A stretch of DNA of 64,000 nt from Thinopyrum elongatum (Eukaryota; Streptophyta; Magnoliopsida; Poales; Poaceae). The stretch covers positions 323,844,929 to 323,908,928 of the forward strand of contig CM022301.1 of NCBI GenBank assembly GCA_011799875.1, read 5' to 3'. This document shows, piece after piece, positions 12,511-23,480 of this stretch. The number at the start of each line of letters is the position of its first letter. Within the stretch, counting starts at the first letter, position 1. The notes below the pieces were generated by a model, which was not told the origin of the DNA, ran no database searches, and worked only from the letters and a program-made list of their open reading frames with translations. A program made the translations under genes and the position numbers.

Positions 12511-13679
12511 GTCGTCGGCTATCATCATTGTACATAACTTTCTCAATGTATATATCTTTTTATGATCAACATAATAAAGCCGGCATCCACAAAATTCGGG
12601 GCCTCTGTCGTTTCATCTCATATTTTCTGTGCATGAGTCTTTATTAATTGATCATAAGGTCACTTGGGGGCTTCCAACTCACTGAGTTTAGCTTTCATAC
12701 CCTCTTGACCAGCAATAGATGCCATATTATGGGTTAAACCTGCCTGTTTGCAACTTGCTACTCCAACAGGTGACCCGCCGTACTCTTGACAGTCAATCTT
12801 TTATGACCCTGAACTCGTCAAGGTTAAAACGGCGGCTTATGTCACGTGAGAGCCGGCTTACAGAGAGCTAGGATAAACTCACCTGTCTGCTTGTTGCTAC
12901 TCCACCATGTGGCCCGCCGTACTCTTAACAGTCAATCTTTATGACCCTGAACTAGTTAAGGTTAAAACGGTGGATTTATGTCACGAGAGAGTCGGCTTAT
13001 GGGATGAAAGGCTATCATGCCAAGCTTCTTTAAAGTAGAAATTGAGTTTTTCAAAACCAGTCTTTTTCAGTCATACCTTACAAGCCGGCTTAACAAATAT
13101 TTGAGATATACATGTTTATATTCTCTATTTCTGTTTTTACAGAACTTTATATGTTTTTTATGCTCATATGCAGATTATGAATTTCTGGATCATACAGGTC
13201 CGGGTTACATTGCTCCAAGTTGAGCCTATTGTGGTTATAAGTCGCCAAAGTGATCTGTTCAAGCTCTTTTTCTAACCATGAGTCATTGGGCTATTAACCC
13301 GCTCTGGCTTTTGATTATAAGTCGCCAGTGTAAGACTTCACGGTTTTTTCTTACAGTTACATGACAAGATATCAAGTTAGCACATGAATTCCAAGATAGT
13401 GCAAAACAAGGATGCATATCTGATTTGAGAGCAACATATAAGGCAACCTACTCACATCGCTGTTTGATCAATCAGATACAAAAAACATGCACAAAGGCAT
13501 GATAGGAACACCAATGTTTTTACTTAAGCTATTATAGGGTTACAATGGAGCCCACATGTTTTTCAAACAAGTTTTTGGGAGTTAGACTACTCCTTTGAAC
13601 CGGCCTCTGAGCCATCGGGGTTAGATCCCACTGGGTTAATATCATCTTGGCATCTTGTGCTGGAGGTTCTTGGGTCATC
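12511..13679. other. Element B sequence between integrase and the antisense gene, with a two-copy tandem repeat
   Basis: No coding region is supported. Two diverged copies of a roughly 140-bp unit lie in tandem (about 12739-12880 and 12881-13015), each containing CCCGCCGTACTCTT and AGTCAATCTTT. The phrase GCCGGCTTA recurs across B. The rest (13016-13679) is AT-rich and would hold the 3' ends of the sense and antisense transcripts. Confidence 0.6.
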
Positions 13680-14727
13680 CTATGCTGGCTCTTCACTGGA
13701 AATCTGAAGATTACCCAACGTCCAGTCGATACCAGTTAAGGCTTCGAAGATTGCTTCATCATTCATGACAAGAGAGGGGTCAATATCAGGGGCAAAAGTG
13801 TGCTTACGCCTTGGCGGAGTCAAATCTACAATGGCGTGGGAAGGCGCCTTGACCCGAGAGTTGTTGCTATCGTAAGCCGGCTGATATTTCTTCAGATTAA
13901 GGTCTTGAGCAAGTTGACTCGCCAATGGCCGCATATCTTTGACACATTTAGCATAATCCGCGTCAGTGAAATTTGAGCCATCTTCGTTATAATTGGGAAA
14001 CCCACCAACCATCTCTTTGGGGTCTAATTCTGCCTCATAAGCCTTTGACCGGCTTAGTGCAGACATTGCTCCTGCTCGAGCAGATGACAATTTCAACTCT
14101 TCAATCTGCCCAGGCATTGTCGACAGATGATCTAGCACCTCCTTCATGTGTTGTGGTGGCGGCTTACCACCTGAAATGGCCACCAGAGTGCGGAGACATC
14201 CAGCATAAAGCTTTTTTGTTAAGGAATAAATGGCTTTTAGCTTCAACAGCATATTTTGGCCAAGATTGGCACTCCTTGCACCTGTTATGCAGTCAAAGAA
14301 TATGTCTGGCAAGTTAGACATCAAAGAATTTGAGTTTCCAGGTGAGTTAAACACTTAAAATGATTTCTGGGTTGCTTCAATTGATTGCAAGTTTACACTT
14401 ACCAAAGATGGCGGCTGTCATTTGAGATATATGTTGTCTTAAGCCGGCCAGTTCTTCAGTTACTGGCTTAAGCTGGCTCTCAGCGTCCTCCACACGCTTC
14501 AGTAAAGCAGCCTTCTCAGATTCCAGAGCAGCTCTATCAGCATCAAAATTGGCTTTCATTTTTTCTAAGTCCTCCAAAGAAGACTTCAATTTTGACTCGG
14601 CTTTGGTGCGTTCAGCCTGTTCTAACTCCAAGTTTTTCCTTAAGTCGCCAAGGTGTGACTCGCTCAAGGTTAAAGGTTCCTGAAAAAAGGGTTTGAAACC
14701 AAGGTTACAAATGATAAAACTATTCAA
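13680..14727 (-). pseudogene. Element B antisense gene, C-terminal exons (coiled coil plus C-terminal domain)
   Basis: On the minus strand, 14690-14400 encodes a heptad-rich coiled coil (Leu/Glu/Lys/Ala), preceded by a pyrimidine-rich 3' splice site (TTTTTTCAG, about 14681). The coil ends at a canonical 5' splice site GTAAGT near 14400. The next exon starts after TTGCCAG near 14308 and runs to the stop at 13680. It encodes an acidic domain with a PPRRKH motif, then a conserved C-terminus rich in Asp and Trp. This is the 3' part of the gypsy-associated antisense protein family of the Tat clade; the 5' part lies at 39706-41904, separated by element C. Function unknown; coiled coil suggests self-association. 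Confidence 0.7.
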
Positions 14728-14756
14728 GTCCCAAGCACATTACAAGCAATATACTT

Positions 14757-14995
14757 GGCACTTGGGGGCTAATGTAGGTCATTTCAGCCTATATTATGGA
14801 AGACCCGGCTCAAAGATAAGCCAGCCCTTGGGGCTACATCTTGTTTCTTTTGCAAGAAGTGATTACAAGACCCAGATTATTTCTTGAAGATAACCCGGCC
14901 CTTAGGGGCTACATCATGTTTCTTTTGCAACAAGTGATTACAAGACCCAGATTATTTCTTGAAGATAACCCAGCCCTTGGGGGCTACATGATGAT
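14757..14995. repeat. Tandem repeats with polypurine-tract-like cores in an antisense intron of B
   Basis: Three tandem copies of a roughly 78-bp unit begin near 14810, 14887 and 14967. Each has a CCCTTGGGGGCTACAT-like core and a GTGATTACAAGACCCAG segment. Further cores occur at 14757 and, past element C, at about 39615 and 39695. The core resembles the polypurine tract next to the LTRs of D and F. Confidence 0.65.
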
Positions 14996-15023
14996 TTCTT
15001 CTACAAGCACAAGTTTAAAGAAC

Positions 15024-15028
15024 CGGTT
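15024..15028. other. Target-site duplication of element C, left copy
   Basis: CGGTT directly flanks the LTR at its left edge and recurs at 39590-39594 after the right LTR. A perfect 5-bp match proves C inserted as a unit into B. Confidence 0.9.
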
Positions 15029-15943
15029 TGTCATGGGAAACCACGGCCACCTATGGGGCCAAGGGCCCCTTTTGGTTCGGCAGGGGGACTGAGCACGTTG
15101 CACAAAGAGTGGAGGAGCGCAGCGTAGCGCGACAGAGATCACACGGGCAATTTTACCCAGGTTCGGGCCGCCGCGAGGCGTAAAACCCTACTCCTGCTTT
15201 GGTGGATTGATGGTGGATGGTGGTGGAAACGCAGCGCTCTTGCCCGACAGGGTTTCCTCGGGGCGAGAGCAGCTACGCGCGTATGAGTGTACAGGGGTTC
15301 GAATCCTTTCTATGGTTGCCATGGGCCTTCTTTTCTAGATTAAGGGGTCACCACAGTGGCAAATCAGTCATTGTGTACTGATTAGATAGCGAACAGTGCT
15401 ATCATATCTACTCTGCGGATAGAGCAGTACGCACTAAATGCGCCGCTCAGTGTCACATCATGGCCTGCCCGGCACGCCTTGCCGGGCTGTTTGGCCACCT
15501 TCTCTCCTGTCTGCATGACACGTCGCAGGACGGGTGTCATCTGGGGGTGATTCCTATAGAAAATGGCTGCCATGTGGCAAAAGGCAGCCACTTAATCATC
15601 TTGGGTCTTGACACCGCATCGATCAGTGATTTGCGTTGCTGTGAAGTGGGGCGGTGAAGCCTTGGCGGGGTGTTTTGCCTTCGTATGCCCCAGCAGGCCT
15701 GCCGGGGCGGTCTTGAAGCTTACTTCCGGGGCAACCTTGACCTCACCAGGCTCTCCTGCCTGGCAAGGGAGGTTTCCCCCTTAGCGGTGTCTTGCTTCTT
15801 GGCTTGACTTGGTCTTCTCAACCTGCCCTTTGATTCTTCAAATAGCCTATATCTTTACCTTGGCCTTGTCTTTGGGTGTTGCAATCTTGACATTGGGCCT
15901 GTGCACGGTCTAGGCAACAGACCCAGGGTTTGTTGCACCGACA
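15029..15943 (-). repeat. Element C 3' LTR
   Basis: A 915-bp LTR paired with 38675-39589. On the minus strand it begins TGTCGGTGCAACAAA and ends CCCATGACA. The first 150 bases of the two copies on the plus strand differ at five sites, all transitions. The TATA box present in the other copy is mutated here (TTTCTAGATT against TTTATAGATT). The conserved R/U5 hairpin lies at about 15150-15205. Confidence 0.9.
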
Positions 15944-15960
15944 GGAGCCCCCAGGCCTGG
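15944..15960 (-). other. Polypurine tract of element C
   Basis: Read on the minus strand, CCTGGGGGCTCC directly precedes the LTR start TGTCGG. This fixes C on the minus strand with its 3' LTR at the left. Confidence 0.75.
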
Positions 15961-16351
15961 CCCGAACACGCTGCCGGGCGTCATCAGGGTAGGCCCTAAC
16001 TTGTGCACAGGCGAGGGGGAAATAGATGCTCGCCCTTTGAGATCTTCTTTGCTTCTTCATTAATCTGAGCTCGGATCAGCTTTCGGTTCTTTCGCCCGTC
16101 GTGTAACACCAATTGTGGTGGGGCCATTCTTGTAATGGCTCGTGAATGACTTTAACACATGGGCGAGTAACTGCCAATTCACTCTTCCCACCACGCCCTT
16201 ATCCCCGACCACGTATGCTGCATGCATCGAGCGGGGTAGGTAACGGAGGCGCGTGGTGCGGGAGAGCGTTAAGGCAGGGCCTGGTCTTCATGGATTGGCA
16301 GAGGAGGACGGCGGTCCCTCGCTGAGGAAGCGGCTCCCGACCCTGGCCCAT

Positions 16352-16361
16352 CTATAAAAGG
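16352..16361 (+). promoter_or_regulatory. TATA box of the antisense promoter in element C
   Basis: CTATAAAAGG is a textbook plant TATA box on the strand opposite to element C transcription, 67 bp before the ATG at 16428 and about 410 bp inside the 3' LTR. A TGCATGCA palindrome lies upstream at 16219-16226. B, D and E have similarly placed antisense TATA boxes. Confidence 0.6.
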
Positions 16362-16427
16362 AGGGACGGGGGAGGAGTGGGAGTATTTGTCCACTCACCT
16401 CCTTCATTCTCTGCTTCCTCCTGAGGT

Positions 16428-16940
16428 ATGCCGAAGAGGAGAGCTTGGGGCCAAGCCCCGGGCCCTAGCTTGGGGTCGACGACATCGAGTGCTAGAGCAA
16501 AATCCTCTTCCTGTCTTCACGCAAGCCTCAGGGGGGTGTGCGAGCGGCGCGGTGGTAGCACCGGAGGTAGCGACTTTGGTGCGCTCATCGTCGGGCCGCC
16601 CGTAGCTCCAATCTTAGTGAGGGGCGACGCAATCGACACCACGCCGAGGCCCATAATGGACACGAGGCATGGTAGTCGATCGTGGCCTAGTCCTCCTTTT
16701 CCTGTGATGCCAGAGGGAGGCCGCAAAGGTGGTTCGGTACCGGTAATGGTGGATTCCTCCTCTCAGGGCACCGCCCGCCCGGCGCATGGGCGAGCTCCTC
16801 GTCCCTATGTGTACTTCTTTAAAGGGCGGCGGCCCCTTGTCTTTGGGTCGTTGGAGACGACCATGCTCTCTGTGGAGCTACCCGGAGCACTTGGTGTTCG
16901 CTCTGGTTGGCGTGGCGGGAGCTTCGAGCGACAGTGGTAA
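16428..16940 (+). CDS. Antisense ORF of element C, unknown protein, probably truncated
   Basis: A 170-codon ORF begins 67 bp after a strong TATA box on the strand opposite to pol. The product is basic, Gly/Ser/Pro/Arg-rich, with no domain I can name. Near its end a hydrophobic stretch (VELPGALGV) resembles the LPxxF/L..AL part of the B3-like domain encoded antisense in element E, and the +1 frame there reads similarly. This may be a frameshifted, shortened relative of the E gene. The resemblance covers about ten residues and is weak. A pyrimidine-rich leader precedes the ATG. No intron is obvious. Confidence 0.4.
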   Translation: MPKRRAWGQAPGPSLGSTTSSARAKSSSCLHASLRGVCERRGGSTGGSDFGALIVGPPVAPILVRGDAIDTTPRPIMDTRHGSRSWPSPPFPVMPEGGRKGGSVPVMVDSSSQGTARPAHGRAPRPYVYFFKGRRPLVFGSLETTMLSVELPGALGVRSGWRGGSFERQW

Positions 16941-17969
16941 AGGAGGTGGCGGCGACCCACGCCCCGTCAAGAGCGGTGGCGACCGCTCCAACGAGGCGTG
17001 CTTGCCGGCAGCACCATCACCACTGCCTGAGCTTCCGGCAGCGTCACCATCCACACCTGCCCTTCGGTTTCTTCCTCCTAGCCCGGGAACAGCATCATCC
17101 TGATCCCGGGGAGGCGTCGAATCCTAGCCGGGCCTTCCCTCCATCTTCTTCATTTCCCCCTGTAGTTTCGAAGAAGGGAAGGACGGTGTAGAAAAGGGGA
17201 TCATGAGCATTTATCTCTCTTTTTCAATCTAAAATATGTAGGCACTTGCCAAACTTTAGTTCAAATTATGTAATCTCTTTTATCCATGTTTGTGTTCTGT
17301 AAGGTCTGTACTTGTTGATCAGCATATTAATGAAAAAGATAAACCTTGCCGGGCACTTGTGCATGTAACATGTCCATGCAGAGGGAGAATGCCTCTTTAC
17401 GCTCAAGTAAACAAGTTTTTCCACGGTAGGCTATCCTGCCGGTACCCCCAAGTTGCTGCCGCGGGGCTGGGCCTACCGGGCACAAATCATGAAGAGGGAC
17501 CAGCCCCCCGCCAACTTTCTCGCCAAAGGTCACTACAACCTCGCTGACCGAAGCAACGTTCGAGTCAAGGGACGGGAGCACCTAAGTCTTGAAAGCGGCG
17601 AGGTTTGCCTATGCACAAGTTTTTACTTACAGAACTCGTATGGATAATAGAGAGAACTTATCTGTTTGGGCTTGCCGGGGATCGCGATGTAGGCTTGTCT
17701 TCTATTCTCCTTTTTTGGGACCGAATCCACAGTAGGAGCCTGCAGTATGATGCAGATGAAAATGATGCCTCATGCGATCTTATCTACATGAACATGCAAT
17801 TCTCATGATATGCTTATGCATGCATGCGATTTGTCGGGGGCCCCCCCAGCGCTTCATTTATTTTGCTGTTGCTCAGGGTCTGTGCCTAGCTTTGTACAAG
17901 GGGTTACATGCAACAGAGGCAAGGCCTGTACAAAAGGGTGGCTGCCGGGCAGGGCCCGACAGCCGCGCC
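16941..17969. other. Element C 3' noncoding region
   Basis: Sequence between the antisense ORF and the end of C integrase. It is GC-rich to 17190, then AT-richer with a likely antisense 3' UTR (17200-17340), then mixed. Short open frames exist on both strands but none shows a domain. Confidence 0.5.
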
Positions 17970-19145
17970 TTACGGGTAGAACTTGCGGAGATGCTCAATG
18001 TTCCATGAGTTTTGCAACTGAATGCCATCTCCGGTCTCCAGACGGACTGCGCCAGGTCTGGTGACTCGTACTACCCGGTAAGGGCCTTCCCACTTCGGCG
18101 TCAACTTGTTTGCACCCTTGGCGGACTGAATGCGCCTAAGGACAAGGTCGCCTTCCTCAAAACACCGGGCACGAACCCTGCGGCTGTGATAGCGACGCAG
18201 GGCTTGCTGATAGCGTGCGGCACGCGTACCAGCCCGGAGACGGTTCTCCTCGAGTAGCACAGCATCGTCACGCCGGCGCTGATCTTGCGCTACTTCATCA
18301 TAGGCAAGCACTCGAGGTGACCCGTAAATGAGTTCCGTGGGGATAACTGCTTCTGCCCCATAGACTAGGGAGAAGGGAGTCTGCCCTGTAGCTCGATTTG
18401 GTGCCATTTTGAGGGACCAAAGAACCACTGACAGCTCATCGATCCACCGCCTGCCACGCTTCTACAGCCTATTGAAAGTTCTCATCTTGAGTCCTTGCAA
18501 CACTTCAACGTTCGCCCTCTCAGCTTGCCCGTTGCTCCTTGGATGGGCCACAGAGGCGAACGGGATTTTGCTTCCGAGGGCATGAACATATTGCATGAAG
18601 GCGCGACTCGTGAACTGGTTGCCGTTGTCAATGATGCTCCCGACAGGAACTCCGAAGCAGCACACCAATCCTTTCAAGAACTTGATAGCTGACTGAGCAG
18701 TCACCTTTCTCACGGGCTCTACTTCTGGTCACTTTGTAAACTTGTCGATTGCAACGAACAAGAATTCAAAGCCCCCGACAACACGGGGGAAAGGGCCGAG
18801 GATATTGAGCCCCCAGACCAAAAACGGCCATGATAAAGGGATTGTTTGAAGAGCTTGGGCAGGCAGGTGGATGTTCTTGGAATGGAACTGGCAGGCTTCA
18901 CACTTGGTGACTAGCTCGACCACATCTTGGAGGGATGTGGGCGAGTTGAATCCTTGTCGGAAAGCCTTCCCAACCAACACCCTTGATCCAATGTGGGAGC
19001 CGCACATACCATTGTGTATCTCCGCTAGCAGTTCCTTTCCTCTTTCCCGGCAAATGCACTTCAATTTCACACCGTTGGGCCTCCTTCTATATAGCGTGTC
19101 ATCAATGAGCTGATACATACTGGCCCTCCGGGCTACTCTTTCAGC
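17970..19145 (-). pseudogene. Element C integrase
   Basis: Read right to left, the region encodes the zinc-binding N-terminus (GSHIGSRVLVGKAF, then CEACQFH), the catalytic core, and a C-terminal domain ending in the Tat signature NIEHLRKFYP at 17970. The first catalytic Asp is replaced: the usual GLDILGPF reads GLNILGPF, a G-to-A change. The second Asp (IDNG) and the Glu (NGQAERAN) remain. Stops include TGA 18729-18731, replacing a Trp after KFTK, and one at 18462-18464. Integration activity is doubly lost. Confidence 0.85.
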
Positions 19146-21432
19146 TTCTTCTTACTCTTCGGGAAGTTCTCCAGTTTGGAGGAAATGGACTATGTGCCGT
19201 GCCCAAGGCGGAGCCTGTGGCTCAGCAACGAGGACTAACAGCACCTCCCCATCCGTGAGAGTGCAATCCTCGACCGCGAGGGCCTGTGGTCTGGCAGGAG
19301 GATGCAGCTCAGCGACCGAAGGGGAGTTGTGCCCGACAAGCTTTCTGCCGGGATCCTCGAGAGGTTCTACCGGGAGAGGCCTGTCGGAGTCCTGTTTCCT
19401 CCTCTTTCTGGCCATTGTTGCTGGGGATACGGAGGGCTGAGTCACATGGAGAACAAAAGTTCCTGGTTCCACAGGGAGCTTCTGCGCAGTGCACTTTGAC
19501 AGATGATCAGCGATACTGTTTTTCGCACGGGGTACGTGCTCTGTTTGCAATTCATCAAAGCGCTCCTCCAACTTTCTCACTTCCTCAACGTATGCCTCCA
19601 TCAATGGACTTTGTAATCCTTGTTGACTTGTCTCACCACAAGTTGTGAATCTCCGTAGATGATCAACTTCTTGATCCCCAGTTCTGTTGCAATTCTGAGC
19701 CCGGCAAGGAGCCCTTCATACTCTGTTGTATTGTTGGTAGCTTCCTCCCGGGGAAAATGCATCTGGACGACGTACTTTAGGTGCTCTCTGGTGGGAGCAA
19801 CGAGAAGCACGCCAGCCCCTGTACCTTGTAGGTAGAAGGCACCATCGAAATACATGATCCATTCTTGGGGCGCTTCCTTGCCGGGGATAACTATCTCCAA
19901 TACCTCTTCATCAGGAGTTGGCATCCATTCTGCAATAAACTCTGCCAATGCTCTGCTCTGAATGGTTGATGTGCTCTCAAACTTCAAACCAAAGCTGGAT
20001 AACTCCAAAGCCCACTCCACTATCCTGTCGGTAGCCTCAGGGTTTTGGAGTATCCGTTGCAAAGGGAAATGGGTGACAACTGTGATCTCATGGGCTTGGA
20101 AGTAGTGGCGCAATTTTCTTAAGGCCATGACAAGGCCAAAGATCAATTTTTGCACGCCAGAGTACCTGGATCTAGCCCCCTGCAACAGGGAGCTGACAAA
20201 GTATACTGGGCGCTGCACCACTTTCTTCTTTGCCGTGACCAGAGAACTGTTTCCGCTGCTTTGCACTTCTCTACCTCGATATGCATCTGACCTTGCCGGG
20301 GTGTGTTCGCTTTCCTCCCCGGAAGGGACACCAGCTGCGTCTGCTGCTCCATCCACTTCCCTCTGCGCCACCAGTGCTGCGCTAACCACCTGATTAGTTG
20401 CCGCCAAGTATAGCAGCAACGGCTCTTGAGGTTTTGGAGCAACCAAAGTGGGCATAGAGGAAAGGTAGTCCTTCAAATCTTGTAGTGCGGCGTCTGCCTC
20501 GGGGGTCCACTCCATGGGCCCTACCTTTTTTTAAACCTTGAAGAACGGCAAGGCACGCTCGACAGACTTGGAAATGAACCTGCTAAGCGCGGCAACACAT
20601 CCAGTCAAACGCCTCATGTCCTTGACTACCTTGGGTGCTTGAATCTACTCGATGGCCCTGATCTTGTCGGGGTTGGCCTCTATCCCCCGGTGGGACACGA
20701 AGAAGCCAAGTAGCTTGCCGGAAGGAATGCCAAACACACACTTCTTCGGGTTTAGCTTCAAGTTGATCTTGCGCAGATTAATAAACGTCTCTTCCAAATC
20801 CTGAATGAGGGTTGATCCGTCCTTGGTCTTGACCACAATATCATCCATGTAAGCCTCAACATTCCTGTGCAATGGTGACTCAAAACCAATCTGAACTACT
20901 CTTGCGAAAGTAGACCCGGCACTCTTCAACCCAAAATGCATCCGCACGAAGCAGTATGTGCCACATGGGGTGATGAACGCGGTCTTCTCTTCGTCTTCCT
21001 TGGACATGAAGATCTAATGATACCCAGGGTAGGCATCCAGGAAGGAAAGCAGGTCGCACCCGGAGGTGGAATCCACAATCTGGTTGATGCGCGGCAAGGG
21101 AAATTAGTCCTTTGGGCATGCTTGTTCAGACCCGTAAAATCTATGCACAGCCTCCACTTCCCATTGGCCTTGCGCACCACCACTGGATTTGCTAACCACG
21201 TTGGATGCAACACTCCTCTAACCAGACCAGCTGCCTCAAGTTTCTTGATCTCCTCGACAATAAACTGCAGCCGCTCCAAAGCTTGCTTTCGGACCTTCTG
21301 CTTGACGGGTCGAGCATGTGGGCAGACAGTAAGGTGGTGCTCGATTACCTTCCTGGGAACACCGGGGATGTCAGATGGTTGCCAGGAAAACACATCGACA
21401 TTCGCCCGCAGGAAGGCAACGAGCGCGCTTTC
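19146..21432 (-). pseudogene. Element C reverse transcriptase, RNase H and archaeal-type RNase H
   Basis: RT starts after the TAG at 21433-21435. It has YMDD (20839-20850) where B, D and E have YVDD. RNase H covers about 20510-19960. The aRNH (MYFDGAF, TEYEGLLAGL, GDSQLV) covers about 19860-19500, followed by a Pro-rich linker to about 19152. Frameshifts occur near 21110 and near 19602, with stops near 20645 and 20535. The duplicated RNase H places C in the Tat clade. Confidence 0.85.
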
Positions 21433-22247
21433 CTATTTGTCATTGAGGGTGGCGCTGATGGTGAAAGTACCACCAGTGCCAGCCAGCCCTGCCGGGACCT
21501 GTTTCACAGTGGGTGCAGAGGCCATGGATCTCTTGCTATTGGAACTCTCCGGCGAGTCATCAATAGGCGCAGCATACCCCGAAGAGGTACGCTTCCTGGA
21601 TTCCTTGCTGGCATGCCTGTTAGCCTTGTTCTTTCCATCACTTTCCTTGGCGGGGATTGCAGCTTCAGTGGCCTCTGCCGCGACTGCATCCTGGTACATC
21701 TTGTCCATGCAAATAATTGCGTCCTTCTCGTCTGATGGAATGGAAATGACGCCCACTGGCCCTGGCATCTTCAAGGTGTTGTAGGCATAGTGGGATGCCG
21801 CCATGAACTTGGCCAAAGCTGGGCGACCAAGCATTCCATTGTATGGCAGGGGGAGGTCAACCACATCAAACACTATCTTCTCAGTCCGGTAATTCAACTC
21901 TCCCCCAAATGTCACCGATAACGTGATTTTTCCTTTAGGACGACTCCTGCCGGGGTTGATTCCATGAAATGTACCGGTAACCTTGAGCTCTTCTTCTGCT
22001 ATCTGGAGTTTGCTGATGACCTTTGAAGAAATCAGATTCAACCCGGCCCCGCCGTCAACCAGCATCTTTGTGACCTTGAGGTTGCGGATTGTTGGTGATA
22101 CCAACAACGGCAAGCACCCTACCGCGGTGGTGCGGTCAGGGTGGTCCTCTTCGTCGAAGATGATGGGCGTGCGGGACCACTTGACCGGCCTTCGAGAGTC
22201 TGCCGCTAGCTCCATGGCATTGACTTCACGCGCCCACCGTTTAAGTT
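21433..22247 (-). pseudogene. Element C protease domain, ending at AAA-TAG-GAA
   Basis: On the minus strand the frame encodes the protease with active-site loop VDGGAGLNLI and the GRPALAKFMA segment, then a Lys/Ser-rich linker, and stops at TAG (21433-21435) in AAATAGGAAAGCGCGCTC. Its upstream end is cut by element D: the flank GGCGG at 22248-22252 is the duplicated target of D. The gag part continues at 36496. The open frame extends into the D LTR (22253-22599) but that part is not protease. Confidence 0.85.
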
Positions 22248-22252
22248 GGCGG

Positions 22253-23462
22253 TGTCGGAGTAAATGACCATGGGTAGCCTCATCAGCTCCCCTGGGTATT
22301 TCAAGACATCGTGGCAGGCTGCGCCCCTCAAACATCAAAGACAAAGGACCGCCTTCTTGGGGCCGGCTGGTCCAAGCGGCTGGTTGCCAGCACGCGGCAG
22401 AATCCAGAAGACAGCCATGAAGTGGGCCGACTCCTAGCAGGTGGCTTCCTGGGAAGCCGGGTCCTAGCAGGCGGCCCCTCGCGCCCTCAAAGTTAGCACC
22501 CACATAAACACGACGAGACGGGGCGTGGCTACAGTACAAGCCTGCCAACCCTGAATCCAGGGCGGAACATGGCCATAGTGCAGCGTACCAAGCGGACATC
22601 CCACGCCCGATGGGGCACTGTTGCCATGCTGCTCATGACATCAAATGAGGCAAAGGAAGCCATGCTCCCACGACGGGCTGTCGGTACGGCCCGCAGGCGG
22701 CGGGCCCTACCTGTCCGTGAGAGGCCAGAGGGCAATGAGCCCTGACCAGTCGGCTCAGGGGGAGGCCGGCCCCTGGCAGGCGGCCCTCCCCCTTCCTCGA
22801 AGTTTGTGCGCCATTAACCAGAAGGGACGGGGAGTGGCTACAGTGAAACGCCAGCCAGGCGGCGGGACCATAGCCACGCTCTCCCCGACCAAGCATGCAT
22901 CATCAGTAGCACAGCTACAGTGCTACGCAGCCGACAGGACCCGCAAGCGGTGGGCCCGGCTTGTCGGCCAAGTACGAGACAGCTAGGGGGACCCACCAGG
23001 CGGCGGGCCCCTGCAGTCGGCGGAGAAGCCGGCGGCCAGAGACACTGACGACTGGGTCATACGCCTGGCCGGATTACCATTGTATCCCTGGGGGGTAGGC
23101 CTATATAAACCCCCAGGCCACCCCATGCAAGGGGTTGGGACCTTGGTGGAGAGGAGAGAGCCTTCCTAGTTCAGCACCCACACGCACACATAGAGAGTGG
23201 AGTAGAGCTATCCTTGCCCTCCTTCCTCCTCTAGAAAAATAGCTCAAGGAGCAAGTTTGTAGCTACTTGTTGAGGTAGTGATCATGCGGAGACCCCGCAG
23301 AGCAGGACTAGGGGTGTTATCTCCTAGGAGAGCCCCGAACCTGGGTAAGATTCGCAGGCATATGCGGTCTCGCTCACTCCTGCCTCTAGAGCCCGGCGAC
23401 GTACTTTTGTCCCCATCCACGATAAGCCACCCCCTGGCATATGTCGCACGATATCCCCGACA
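22253..23462 (+). repeat. Element D 5' LTR
   Basis: A 1210-bp LTR paired with 35279-36490 (1212 bp). It begins TGTCGGAGTAAATGACC and ends ATATCCCCGACA. A TATA box (CTATATAAAC) lies at 23101-23110. The R/U5 hairpin and GAACCTGGGTAA lie at about 23300-23350. Flanks are GGCGG on the left and GGTGG after the right LTR, a target duplication with one C-to-T change. Confidence 0.92.
23300..23352 (+). promoter_or_regulatory. Conserved R/U5 hairpin (element D)
   Basis: AGCAGGACTAGGGGTGTTA, then the stem TCTC-CTAG-GAGA, then GCCCCGAACCTGGGTAAG. Second copy at about 36326-36380. Confidence 0.55.
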
Positions 23463-23480
23463 TTTGGCGCCGACCATGGA
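23463..23480 (+). other. Primer-binding site of element D
   Basis: TTTGGCGCCGACC follows the LTR end directly. TGGCGCC starts are usual for Tat-lineage primer sites. The tRNA used is not assigned here. The gag ATG (23476) lies only 13 bases after the LTR. Confidence 0.65.

Noticed and set aside
14810..14990. CRISPR-like array
   Set aside because: Copies are adjacent without unique spacers, and the context is plant retrotransposon intron.
22253..22599. N-terminal extension of the C protease ORF on the minus strand
   Set aside because: This part lies in the D LTR, beyond the target duplication at 22248-22252; the open frame is accidental.
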